Of a stretch of DNA of 64,000 nucleotides, positions 32,204 to 42,149 are shown piece by piece. The position numbers were made by a program, and so were the translations under genes. The stretch is from Blepharisma stoltei. Taxonomy: Eukaryota > Ciliophora > Heterotrichea > Heterotrichida > Blepharismidae. Location of the stretch: contig CAJZBQ010000035.1 in assembly GCA_914767885.1 (NCBI GenBank), forward strand, positions 868,001 through 932,000, written 5' to 3'. Each line of letters begins with the position of its first letter. The first letter of the stretch is position 1. The notes below the pieces were generated by a model that saw nothing but the letters and a program-made list of their open reading frames with translations, did not search any database and was not told where the DNA came from.

Positions 32204-35080
32204 CTAACTGGACTGAAAATCATATCGAATTTTCAAGCTATTTATATGCTCCACAGGAATTATAGGCACAACTTTCCATTCCGATATTTTAAGTACCACA
32301 ACATCTTCATTAATTCTTTCAAAATGCAGCACATAATATCCATAGTCCTGCAGCCCTTCTTTTACACTTTCCTCCTCTATAGAGTCATACTCAATATAAG
32401 GCTCATTGACTAATCTTCCAAGCAGCGACACATTTTGGCATATTACCTTTCTTTTCGTAATAAATTTCGACACAAATGGCAGCGCGTCTTGCATAGGCCG
32501 GTGCATGCAGTTTGACTTTGACTCTTTTTCTCTGTTTTTTGTAAAAGCGACCACTCCCATGTTAAAAATTTTGAGTTTTTTAGAGGAGTCTAGGGCTAGA
32601 AAATCTGTGATATGTGAAGAAACGTAGTAAAAATTTTTCTTTTTTGAGGAGGCTGTGAAGAGTTGGGAGAGTGGGAGAGTTTCAATACCGTAGCAGGATA
32701 AGAGATTTTGGTATTCTTCGGAGTCTTCTGATAGCGGCAAAAAATTCTCACCTTTGATGACGTCTCGCCATTTTTGCTTTTTTTGTGGATTTTTGGCTTC
32801 TTCGACTGGTTGAGGGGCTTCACTTAGTGGCTGAGAGGCATCAACTAAAGGTTGAGAAGCTTCGCTTGGTGGCTGAGAGGCTTCTTCAGTAGGCTGAGTA
32901 GCTTCTTCAACAGGCTGAGGAGCTTCTATGTGAGGCTGCACTATATACATAAAATGGCGTATGGCGACCGACCCACCCTCCCAGTGGTGGTTACCCATGT
33001 ATATCCGGGCATGGTTTTTGGAGCCAGGAATTAGCCCAACAACGTCCGGGACCTCGAAGCGAGAGGCCTAAGCGCGAGAACCGCTGTTTTTGCGACCAGA
33101 CCCATGGGCAGTTATTCGTGACTTCTTTTTGCCAGCAGCGCTCAGCCCAGTGAGTGCCCGAAATGAGGCAGGGTGAATTACCTGCCTAAGCTGCTTTAGT
33201 GGCTCGCCCCGAATGGCGAAAGCTGTTGAGTTCTTTCTCGGGATGACCGGAAAAGAGGGGAGGCGAGTTAGACATCGAGACGGGGGTCTCTCCAGTTGAA
33301 AAGGTGCCCTTCAATGGGCAGATCTGGCGGACGACGAAGCGGAGTTGGCGTAAACTTAGGCGACGATCCAAGTTGGAAATGGAGGTGGTCAGCAAAGCCG
33401 GTATAGACGGCCCTTGACAATACCTCTACCGAGAAACCGGGGGTTTCGGCCCGGGCTTGGTGAACGCTCTGCCACCACACGGGAAACCGTGGCATGCGAC
33501 CTCGGACGTAGTAGGGACCTTAAATACCCAGCGTAATCTTAATCTTAATCTTAATGTGAGGCTGCACTGAAATAAGCTTTTCTGCAGTTTTTCGAAATAG
33601 CGCAATATAAAACCCTCCAGAATTCTGGTCATGCGGCATAATTCTTACTGTATTTATAATCTCTTCTGGAATATCCACTGGAAACGCCGATGCTTTTATA
33701 GCTGTATTCTGACCAGCCAGCTCCTCAATATTCTTATACTCAATAAACCTATACTGCTCCTTTTTCCTGGCATTCCCAAACACCTTCCAAGTCTTCAGAC
33801 CCCTTCTAAACGCAAGTCCAGGGCATTTTTCTTCTAAAATCTCAGGCAAATTTTGTATTTCTAGCGTCCCTTGAAATCTCTTATAAACCTCATTAACGAC
33901 CGCCTCATTTTCAATAGGATTTAATGAGCACGTAGAATAGCACACCAATCCTCCTACCTTACAAAGCTCAATTGCCCTTATTAAAATGTCAATTTGTAGC
34001 CCATGGATTGCGTAGCCTTCTTTTACGTTCCATTCTTTCCATTTCAAAGGTAATTTTCTAATAGCTCCATCTCCTGTGCAAGGGACGTCACATAAAACTC
34101 GGTCAAATTTGAAATTCCCTTCACCAATCATAGGGAAATTTTGGGCTGGGTGGTTTACAACGACCATACAGCTTGTATTGCTTCTGTGCAGCTGGTGGAT
34201 TAGCATATAAGCGCGATTTTTATCGACATCGTTAGCGACCACGAGGCCTTCACCTTGCATGATTTCAATTATTTGGGCTGTTTTTGAGCCAGGAGCTGCG
34301 CAGATGTCTAACTCCCCCCTCCGTAAGTGAATAAAACGATTGGAAAAATCCCTATTTTTTGGGTAAAAATGTGAATAATAAAAAAATTTTTATAAAAATA
34401 ATATTTGGTATATAAGTGATAATTAGCATACTAATTCTAAAACAAGTTGCGTTTTAAAACATAATTTTTGCAACTTAAATTAATACTTGCTTTCCAGATT
34501 TCGCGAACTGGGAATTTTTTAATTTCAAAAAAAATTTTGCTATAAAGAGGGGGAGTAAGACAGTTTGGTTAGGGTGTATGTCAAGAACAAGAGGAGGAAT
34601 CATAGAGACCAGCTCTTGGCGGGTGACTAAGCCACAGTCATTAGCGTTTAATAAAAATGTGTGGAACGCCTTGACTGATGGCACCTTCCTCAGCTCAGTC
34701 TTGTGGCTGTTTGCTTCTCATACTAAAGAATTAGGGTACCAAGGGATGCATTTTAATTTGAAATTTTCAGTCTCATAGAGAGATGAGGACAGCTTGCTTA
34801 TGACTATTTGATAATTTTGCTGTGTTGGATTATACCTAAATATAGAACCCACAATAAAAATTGGTGTGAAAATAATAAACTGTAATTCAATTATATAAAA
34901 TATAACCCTAAAAGCTATTGGTAAAGGCTGTTTAGCTATTTCCCAAAAAGCCTCAAAATCTTCATCAGTAATCCCCAGCTGCCTCTGATAGAACTCTTTC
35001 ATGACCAAATTTTCTTTCTTTGGAGTATACCCATATTTCTCATTTTTCTGCTTCTTTTCTTCTATCCCTAGCTCTTCCAT
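32204..35080 (-). CDS. NSUN2-like tRNA (cytosine-5) methyltransferase
   Basis: A Nop2/Sun-family methyltransferase. The SAM-binding motif reads VLDICAAPGSKTAQI once a MITE at 34309-34557 is removed. The two catalytic cysteines are in DVPCTGDG and YSTCSLNPIENEAVV, both intact and typed like NSUN2. The N-terminus (MEELGIEEKKQKNEKYGYTP; PLPIAFRVNPTQQNYQIV after removal of a 72-nt IES) also fits NSUN2. A SINE-like unit at 32943-33553 interrupts the C-terminal region next to a stretch of imperfect repeats (EAPQPVEEATQPTEEASQPP). It ends at TAG 32204. Start is 55 bp from the divergent PDI gene. TGA is Trp at SLVWEANSH. Confidence 0.9.
32943..33553 (+). mobile_element. SINE-like retroposon (611 bp)
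   Basis: Head ATATACATAAAATGGCG, tail (TAATCT)3-like repeats, flanked by an exact 15-bp duplication ATGTGAGGCTGCACT (32928-32942, 33554-33568). Collapse gives the in-frame SVQPHIEAPQPVEEA. The nearest TA pair would leave one extra base. Confidence 0.88.
34309..34557. mobile_element. MITE-derived IES (247 bp) inside the SAM-binding motif
   Basis: Left terminus ACTCCCCCCTCCGTAAGTGA, right end shortened to GAGGGGGAG. TA 34309-34310 to TA 34556-34557 removal recreates QTVLDICAAPGSKT exactly. Confidence 0.93.
34831..34904. other. TA-bounded IES (72 nt), stop-free
   Basis: This insert has no stop in the host frame, so it would be missed by eye, but it adds a hydrophobic stretch foreign to NSUN2. 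TA 34831-34832 to TA 34903-34904 removal gives AFRVNPTQQNYQ. Confidence 0.78.
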
Positions 35081-35135
35081 CTTGCAACCTTAATTTTACA
35101 CGTAGAAATTGCGGAATTTCTGAAGTTAATAATAA

Positions 35136-35552
35136 ATGGCCATCAAAACAATCAGTCTCCTTGTTCTACTTAGCGTTGTGCTCCTTACCTCAGCTGACGA
35201 AGATTCCAACGTCTTGGTGCTTACTGATGCCACCGTCGACAAAGCTATTGCAGACAACGAAAACATCCTCGTCGAGTTCTACGCCCCATGGTGCGGACAC
35301 TGCAAGAGACTTGCTCCTGAATACGAGAAAGCTGCTAATTTGCTAAAGGAAAAGGGCTCTAAGGTTGTTATTGCCAAAGTAGACGCTACTGTTGAGAAAG
35401 CTGCAGCATCATCAAGACAAATCAGAGGATACCCAACACTTATATTTTTCCAAAGAGGACAAGAAGTTGAGAAATACGGAGGAGCTAGAACTGCTGAAGC
35501 CATTGTGGACTACCTACAAGGCAAGGCTGGAGAAAAGAGAACAGAACTCTAA
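35136..35552 (+). CDS. single-domain protein disulfide isomerase
   Basis: A 138-residue secretory protein: signal peptide (MAIKTISLLVLLSVVLLTSA), then one thioredoxin domain with the active site WCGHCK, the conserved RQIRGYPTLIFF block (cis-Pro) and a KY(G)GAR segment. The C-terminus is RTEL, a likely variant of the KDEL-type ER-retention signal. It would oxidise or rearrange disulfides in the ER, which suits an organism making many Cys-rich secreted proteins. No inserts. It is short relative to multi-domain PDIs but complete by signal peptide and tail. Divergent from the NSUN2-like gene, with 55 bp shared. Confidence 0.9.
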   Translation: MAIKTISLLVLLSVVLLTSADEDSNVLVLTDATVDKAIADNENILVEFYAPWCGHCKRLAPEYEKAANLLKEKGSKVVIAKVDATVEKAAASSRQIRGYPTLIFFQRGQEVEKYGGARTAEAIVDYLQGKAGEKRTEL

Positions 35553-37270
35553 TAGCTTAAAAATATTTAGATAATTGGGTTTAGTTTTAAGGGAATTAAT
35601 TACTATGAGAAAAATTAAATAACTCCCCTTTAAAATCTGTTCTAGTTTTAAGGGTGTTTTACTTTATTTAAAAAATAAAATTTACATTACAATTTTCTCT
35701 CAAAAAAAAAATTTTATCAATTTTTTTTCCTCCATTTGAAGGGAAGGTAAGTGTTTTGAGATAATAGGGGAAATTATAGATTAAATCTTAAAAGTTAGAT
35801 TTATGGCTATAAGGTAGCAGCCCATTTTCAATCAAATTTAGTATAGTCACTTGCTAAAAGATTCAGTAGCTCAGAATTTGGTAATGCTTTTATCTTATAC
35901 TCTCTTAAGCTTTTACTGCCGGTCTTGCAAGCACTTCTCTCTTTTTCACCTCTTCCACAACAAATGGTTACATCTTTCCACAAAGCAAAAGTCCTATTAC
36001 CTCCGCCAAGCAGAAACTCCGCATATTTCACAGCAACAAACAACAACAATAAAACTCCATCAGACTTCCAAGTGCATCCACATTCACGAGAAATTTTGTT
36101 TTAAATGCATACCTACTAGCACAAACAAGGTAGGCCATCTAAAATCAAAATTTTTCCTGGAACCCACTGAATCTCTAGCTTCTGTTTAATAAAAAAAAAA
36201 CTCATTGCATCATTTCTTTATTTCCATTTCAAGCTCAATGCTTCATAGATTCAGCACTAGAGAGATTCATTCTGTTGCAGAATCCTTCCTCAAAATGCAA
36301 AATCCTCCTATATTTGCAGGATAAGCACTTCCAACTTTTGACGAGAAGGCGCCATATGTGCGGGAAATAATTATTTGGTAATGTTTTTACTATCTCAGCT
36401 AATTCTCTAGGTGAGAACTCATCAATTCTTCTAACGCATGATTTAAAAATACTTTTTCATCTTCAGGTCTTCCAACAACCTATGGGTCAATAGCACTAAT
36501 GATTTTCCTCTTAAGGGTATTAATTTTCGTTATAGCCCGTTCCCAGGGCTATAATCAAAGGAGAAATAATTATTAAATTTTAATATTTTATAACAAAATG
36601 CAATTAAATAAAGAGTTGTTTGTTTGAAGCTTGAGAAATTTTAATTATTTTTTATTAAGCTATGCTGAAAGTGTTCAAATTGTTATAATTTCGATCCATT
36701 TTGGCTGGCCTTAAATTTATACAGGCCATATACCAGATATTAAATGGCTTTCTTAACTCCAGAAATTGACTGAATTCAATAATTTCTTAACTCCAGAAAT
36801 TCAATAATTTGCTATTAATCGTGATTTTTTTACTAAAAAATCAATCATAGCTCCCTTCCTAGAAGTAATAAAATTATTTAATTTTAAAGCACTATAATTT
36901 ATAAAATATAGCTTGCATTAATTTGCAATGAGCCAGTAGCGGATTCTTGTCTTTAGATAAAAGATTATTGGAAGTACGCTCTCTACACTAGAGAGATAGG
37001 ATAATACTTTTGGAATATATAAATAAACTTAATCAGGTATGATCGAGCTTAAAGGGCAGCTACCCAGAAAATATTGATCAAGGCGCATATGCTGGTTTTT
37101 AAGATCAGCTCAAGATTGAGACTGATTAAGCTGCAAAAATTTAAAAAGTTTTTGCGAATATTAGAATAAAAATTAGTTCAATAAATTTAATAAAGCTAAT
37201 CTTTGCCTTAAGGCTGAAATATTTACATAAGTCCATTTTTTTCCTTTATCTAAAAGCTTAATAAAAATAT
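35553..37270. other. gene-poor AT-rich stretch with decayed coding-like pieces
   Basis: No confident gene. A plus-strand frame at 35851-36189 (112 codons) has plausible composition but no recognisable domain. At about 36238-36371 a segment reads RFSTREIHSVAESFLKMQNP but is cut by TAA. From 37020 the sequence is one copy of the duplicated upstream region of the Cys-rich genes. The rest looks like spacer or decayed DNA. Confidence 0.45.
37020..37270 (+). repeat. duplicated promoter-proximal region, copy 1
   Basis: Shares with 39840-40136 the blocks GATCAGCTCAAGATTGAGAC and ATATTTACATAAGTCCATTT and the ten bases before the ATG. It is the upstream part of a tandem gene duplication and presumably carries the promoter of each copy. 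Copy 2 has an extra stretch (39950-40020) absent here. Confidence 0.85.
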
Positions 37271-39784
37271 ATGGTAGTGGTAGCGTTTATTCTTATCCTG
37301 ATGTTTGGAGCTTCTGCAATGCAAGACAACATCATTGAGTATGAAGAAAATTCTAATGGTGGCTTAAAAACTCCTATTACAGATCCTGAGATTCTTAATC
37401 AGCTTTTCCAAAACAACGAAGGATCTCGCCAAGAAATAAGATCAAATGCTACAGAAAAAGAAAGAAAACTAACACCAACTTGCACAAATGGTCAAAATAA
37501 TTGCCAGACTTGTGCATCTGCAAGCTATTGTCAACAGTGCACTACAAATGCTGCTATGTGTGCTTACCTTGAATACACCCTATCTGACATTATCAAATTT
37601 TACTCTATACAGAAAACCATTTTACTTACTGTTTTTCTTCCTTCAAAATGGCTTTTTGAAGAATAAATAGGATACTGATTGAATCAACCAGCAAATATAT
37701 AATTTTATAATTCAACTAATAAGTTCTTTGGGCTATAAATTAAAAATGATCCATGGCCATAAGTGGCAACCCATTAGTTTTTCATCCTTAATCTCGGCTC
37801 CAGGATAGCTCCAGACAAGATTCTGATGCTACTATACTACTTGTTTCGACGCCATCTTGGATTTCCGACCTAAACTACCTGTCCAAGGGATCAGCTCCCT
37901 AGAGTAGAGCCACCGTCTGTAGAGTGCCCCGATGGTCTCGATGAGGAAAGACCATTTATTAGGCAAAATCTGTCTAGCCCATCTGGCAGGGACAGGAAAA
38001 ACTTTGGGGAAACAAACTTCCCTTTTCGGCAAGGCATCCCCTAGCCTGAAGGTCTACTTTAAGAGGAAAAGAGGCGCCTGCTTTCAGCTTCATCAGGATG
38101 GGTCCTATCTGCTCCTTAGGAAGTTCTCCTCGAGTCCAATTTCTGTCAACGTCATCATTTTATTTTTTTCTTTGGGCTAGGCATCTTATATAATTGGAAA
38201 ATAAAATTATATTAATTATAAAAATAGTTTAAAATAAAAAATTGTAAGTGCTAGCTATGTTTAGAGACTGCCAACTTTAAAAACTGCTCCGTTTTAAAGG
38301 AAATCAAATTATTTTTTAAAATTTTACTGATCTATTCAACATGCATGAGTATATTCCTGACACTTATGGTGGATGCACTTCATCATATATGAGAAATTGT
38401 GCTATAGTTTCTTCCGCTACTGTATGTGAAACTTGCAAAGCAGACCATTACAAAGGCTGTGCATCATGTAGTGCCTTAATGGAAGGTTGTCTTACTTGCT
38501 CTGATGATGGAAAATGCACCAAATGTGATTCAGGATATCAATTAGTTTCGGATTTTTCTTGCGGGAAATGCAGTGATTCAAACTGCGATACCTGCACAGG
38601 CGGAGGTTTAACTTGCAATACATGCAAAACAGGGTATTTTGAGGAATCTGGCAGTTGTAAGCCATGCTATGACTTTAGTCCAAATTGTAGGGAATGTCTA
38701 AGAAAGAACTTCTGTACCAAATGTACGGGAGGAGATATAGCAAATGATAAAGGCGCTTGCACTTTCTTATCAATTCCAAATTGTAAAGTAGTCTATTCTG
38801 TGACAGGCAAATGTAGCACTTGTGAGAGCGGGTATTACCTTAATGGTGAATCCTGCGACCAAATAATAGTATGCACAGGCACTCAATACTGGGATGGTGT
38901 CAACAAGCAATGCCAGGAATGCAGCACAATTGATACAGACTGCACCGCTTGCACCTCAGATGGAAAATGCACTTCATGTATGGCTGGAAAAATACTTAAT
39001 GATTTAAACTCATGCTCCGATTCACCTCTTACTCATTGTTCTTTGGTTAGAGGTACAGATCCAAATTATTGCACGAAATGCTCAACTGGATATATCTCTG
39101 ACGGAGCAGGAGGGTGCATACAGTCTCAACTACAGTATTGTGACGTGGCCTCTGATGCTGGTACTTGCACAACCTGCTCTAGTGGAGCTGCTTTCAGCTG
39201 CGCCTCTTGCAACGCAATTAATACAATCTCTAATTGCGCTTGTGCTTCTCAAGGCGGCTCAGTTTGTGCCATATGCAATGATGGCCTTAGTCTTATTGCA
39301 GGTATATGCTCTCTAGGTATTTTTCTATTTAGCTTGTTCTTCTAATTGTGCGACTTGCTCTTCGAAGGACGTATGCACTCAATGCAATTCAGGATATTTC
39401 CTTTATGATGAAAGTGCGACTAAAACAAGCTGTGTTTGTAAGATTTATTTAGCATGTGCCGATTCGTGCAATTTATGCACTAATAGTCCTAATTGTTATA
39501 AGTGTGCTGACTTAGTAGTCCAAGATGGAAGTTCGTGCAGAGTGGATAAAGTAGGATATCAATTGAGTTTCGACTCTCCAGATGTCGTTATTGATTTAGC
39601 TCATCCACTTTCGAAAACGGTGGGATTTGATTCTTTTACAGCTTCTAAAGGTCAAGTTTCTGTTCCTACAGGAGGTTGGAGTATTAAATCATCGACAGTA
39701 AGTCAGATCAAGGTTCAGACTGATTTGGATGAAACTAAGCTTCCAATTGATATCACATTCAGCTTTAAGCAGAATGAATCTTAA
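37271..39784 (+). CDS. cysteine-rich secreted/surface protein, copy 1
   Basis: Signal peptide (VVVAFILILMFGASAM), a short acidic pro-region, then about 15 furin-type CxxC repeats (CxxCxxGY, e.g. CTKCDSGYQL, CNTCKTGYFEESGSC), followed by an 80-residue C-terminal domain without cysteines (GYQLSFDSPDVVIDLAHPLS). A 776-bp IES (37574-38351) and a 16-nt intron (39317-39332) interrupt it. Cutting the IES gives CAYLEYIPDTYGGC, the same spacing as copy 2. Such VSP/furin-like Cys-rich proteins are typical of ciliate cell surfaces or extracellular matrix. Binding partner unknown. About 70 percent similar by eye to copy 2. Confidence 0.82.
37574..38351. other. long IES (776 bp) hosting a retroposon
   Basis: TA 37574-37575 to TA 38350-38351. 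Absent from the paralogous gene at 40137, where the coding spacing is identical after excision, an internal control for the boundaries. Confidence 0.85.
37736..38167 (-). mobile_element. SINE-like retroposon (432 bp) nested in the long IES
   Basis: Reversed unit, flanked by TTCTTTGGGCTA at 37724-37735 and 38168-38179. Related to 13554-13911 and 42848-43184 (shared core AGCTCCCTAGxxTAGAGCCACC and GGCAGGGACAGG). Confidence 0.85.
39317..39332 (+). other. 16-nt intron, absent from the paralogue
   Basis: GTATTTTTCTATTTAG; splicing links CSLA to CSSNCATCSSKD. The paralogue at 41374 has no intron here and instead two extra codons (Thr-Ile). Confidence 0.85.
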
Positions 39785-39839
39785 AGTTAAAAAACTTTTC
39801 TAATCTGATTTAAAAATACAGGCAGATGCTATAAAATGA

Positions 39840-40136
39840 ACTTAAGTAAATATGGTCGAGTTTAAAGGCCAGCTGCCTAGCAAATATTGATCAAGGGCAT
39901 GAGCACGTTTTTAAGATCAGCTCAAGATTGAGACTGATTAAGCATTCAAAACGCTGCTTAATCGGTGAGAGCCATAATAGGACCACAAATAAAGATGCCA
40001 AGCTTTAGCATCCAATTATATTGCAAAAGTTTAATACAACTTTTGGAAATTTTAGAATAGTTTAATTTTTAACTTAAGGCTGAAATATTTACATAAGTCC
40101 ATTTTTTTCCTTTATCTAATAGCTTAATAAAAATAT
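39840..40136 (+). repeat. duplicated promoter-proximal region, copy 2
   Basis: Second copy of the upstream region described at 37020-37270; occupies the whole spacer between the two Cys-rich genes. Confidence 0.85.
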
Positions 40137-41831
40137 ATGGTAGTGGTAGCGTTTATTCTTATCCTGATGTTTGGAGCTTCTGCAATGCAAGACAACATCA
40201 TGGAGCATGAGGAAAGTTCTAAAGCTCCCGTTTCAGATCCTGAGATTCTTAATCAGCTTTTCCAAAACAACGATATTCAAGGATCTAGCCAAGAAATAAG
40301 ATCAAATGCTACAGAAAAAGAAAGAAAACTAACACCAACTTGCACAAATGGTCAAAATAATTGCCAGACTTGTGCATCTTCAACACTTTGCGGAACTTGC
40401 ACCTCATATACAGATATTCCTGACATAGATGGTGGATGCACCGCATCAAGTATGAAAAATTGTGCTGTTGTTTCTTCCAGTTTTGAATGTAGCATTTGCA
40501 ATGTAGGCTATACTCAAGGCTGTACATCATGTAATGACTTAATATTAGGTTGTACTGGTTGCACTAATAGTGGGAAATGCAACACTTGTGCTTCAGGATA
40601 TTATTTAAATATGGATCGGACTTGCTCGACATGCGAAGTTTCAGGCTGCGATACTTGTACAAGCGGTCAAACTTGCTCTAAATGCGCAACAGGGTATTAT
40701 TTGGACTCTAACAGTTGCAAGGCATGCTCCGGATTTAATAAAAATTGCCAAGAATGTTCTGGAGCTGGCTTCTGCACCAATTGTAAAACGGGATATGTAG
40801 CATCTGATTCAGGCACTTGCTTTGCATCATCAATTCCAAATTGTAAAGTGCTTAATGCTGATGGAGTCTCATGTAAAACTTGTCTGAGCGGGTATTACGA
40901 GAATAATGGCTCCTGCGCCCAAATAGCATGCACAGGCATTCAATACTGGGATGGTGTCAACAAGCAGTGCACGATGTGCAGCACAATTGATCCAGATTGC
41001 ACCATTTGCACCTCAGATAAAAAATGCACTTCATGTTCAGTTGGAAAAATAGCTAACGATGCAGGCTTATGCTCCACTTCAACTCTTACTCATTGTTCTT
41101 TGGGTAATAGCACAGATCCAAAATATTGCACGAAATGCTCAACTGGATATATCTCTGACGGAATAGGAGGGTGCATACAGTCTCAACTGCAGCGTTGTAA
41201 AGAGGCTTCTAGTGCTACTGTTTGCAAAATCTGCTCTAGCGGAACTGCTTCCGGCTGTGGCCCTTGCAGCCCAACTAGTGCAGTCCCTGATTGCGCTTGT
41301 GCTTCTCAAGGCGGTTCAGTTTGTACCAGATGCAATGATGGCTATACTCTTAAGGCAGGCTCATGCTCTCTAACCATAGCTTGCTCTTCTAATTGTGCAG
41401 ATTGTTCTTCGATAGACATATGCACTCAATGCAATTCAGGATATTTCCTTTATGATGAAAGTGCGACTAAAACAAGCTGTGTTTGTAAGATTTATTTAGC
41501 ATGTGCCGATTCGTGCAATTTATGCACTAATAGTCCTGTTTGTTTTGAGTGTGCTGACTTAGTAGTCCAAGATGGAAGTTCGTGCAGAGTGGATAAAGTA
41601 GGATATCAATTGAGTTTCGACTCTCCAGATGCCGTTATTGATTTTGCTCACCCACTTTCGAAAACGGTGGGATTTAATTCTTTTACAGCTTCTAAAGGTC
41701 AAGCTTCTGTTCCTACAGGAGGTTGGAGTATCAAATCATCGACAGTAAGTCAGATCAAGGTTCAGACTGATTTGGATGAAACTAAGCTTCCAATTGATAT
41801 CACATTCAGCTTTAAGCAGAATGAATCTTAG
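40137..41831 (+). CDS. cysteine-rich secreted/surface protein, copy 2
   Basis: An uninterrupted 564-residue protein with the same signal peptide, pro-region, about 17 CxxC-type repeats (CSICNVGYTQGCTSC, CTKCSTGYISDG) and the Cys-free C-terminal domain (KVGYQLSFDSPDAVIDFAHP). No transmembrane helix or GPI-like tail is visible, so it is probably secreted, or held on the surface by partners. It has no IES and no intron, whereas the paralogue has both, so it provides a template for the correct processing of copy 1. Likely a recent tandem duplication including the promoter. Confidence 0.85.
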   Translation: MVVVAFILILMFGASAMQDNIMEHEESSKAPVSDPEILNQLFQNNDIQGSSQEIRSNATEKERKLTPTCTNGQNNCQTCASSTLCGTCTSYTDIPDIDGGCTASSMKNCAVVSSSFECSICNVGYTQGCTSCNDLILGCTGCTNSGKCNTCASGYYLNMDRTCSTCEVSGCDTCTSGQTCSKCATGYYLDSNSCKACSGFNKNCQECSGAGFCTNCKTGYVASDSGTCFASSIPNCKVLNADGVSCKTCLSGYYENNGSCAQIACTGIQYWDGVNKQCTMCSTIDPDCTICTSDKKCTSCSVGKIANDAGLCSTSTLTHCSLGNSTDPKYCTKCSTGYISDGIGGCIQSQLQRCKEASSATVCKICSSGTASGCGPCSPTSAVPDCACASQGGSVCTRCNDGYTLKAGSCSLTIACSSNCADCSSIDICTQCNSGYFLYDESATKTSCVCKIYLACADSCNLCTNSPVCFECADLVVQDGSSCRVDKVGYQLSFDSPDAVIDFAHPLSKTVGFNSFTASKGQASVPTGGWSIKSSTVSQIKVQTDLDETKLPIDITFSFKQNES

Positions 41832-42149
41832 AAGTTAAATAACTTTCTCTCATTCTTAGCCACATGGTTAGCAGCTAATTTTTCTGGCTCTGCTCTCACT
41901 GAAATCCCATTTGCTAAATGCCCTAATGGCCTTTCCTTAAAATTGGCTATTATAAGTACTGGGTTATTAATGAGTCTCAGAATTTTTTGTTATTGTGCTT
42001 AAAAAGGCATTTATTCTAACTTCTTCCACTTTTAAATCGGAACAAAGAATCCTTCCCCAATTTAAAAAAAATAAAAAATTCACATTTACTATACAACTAT
42101 CAAAAACCCCTTACATTTATATCAATGATTACCTTTTGCGATTAATTAA
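41832..42149. other. intergenic spacer between convergent genes
   Basis: Holds the 3' ends of the Cys-rich gene and the DP gene. No repeat or RNA gene recognised. Confidence 0.4.

Noticed and set aside
35828..36049. Minus-strand 73-codon frame opposite the 35851 frame
   Set aside because: Neither strand has a recognisable domain; kept only as part of the gene-poor region description.
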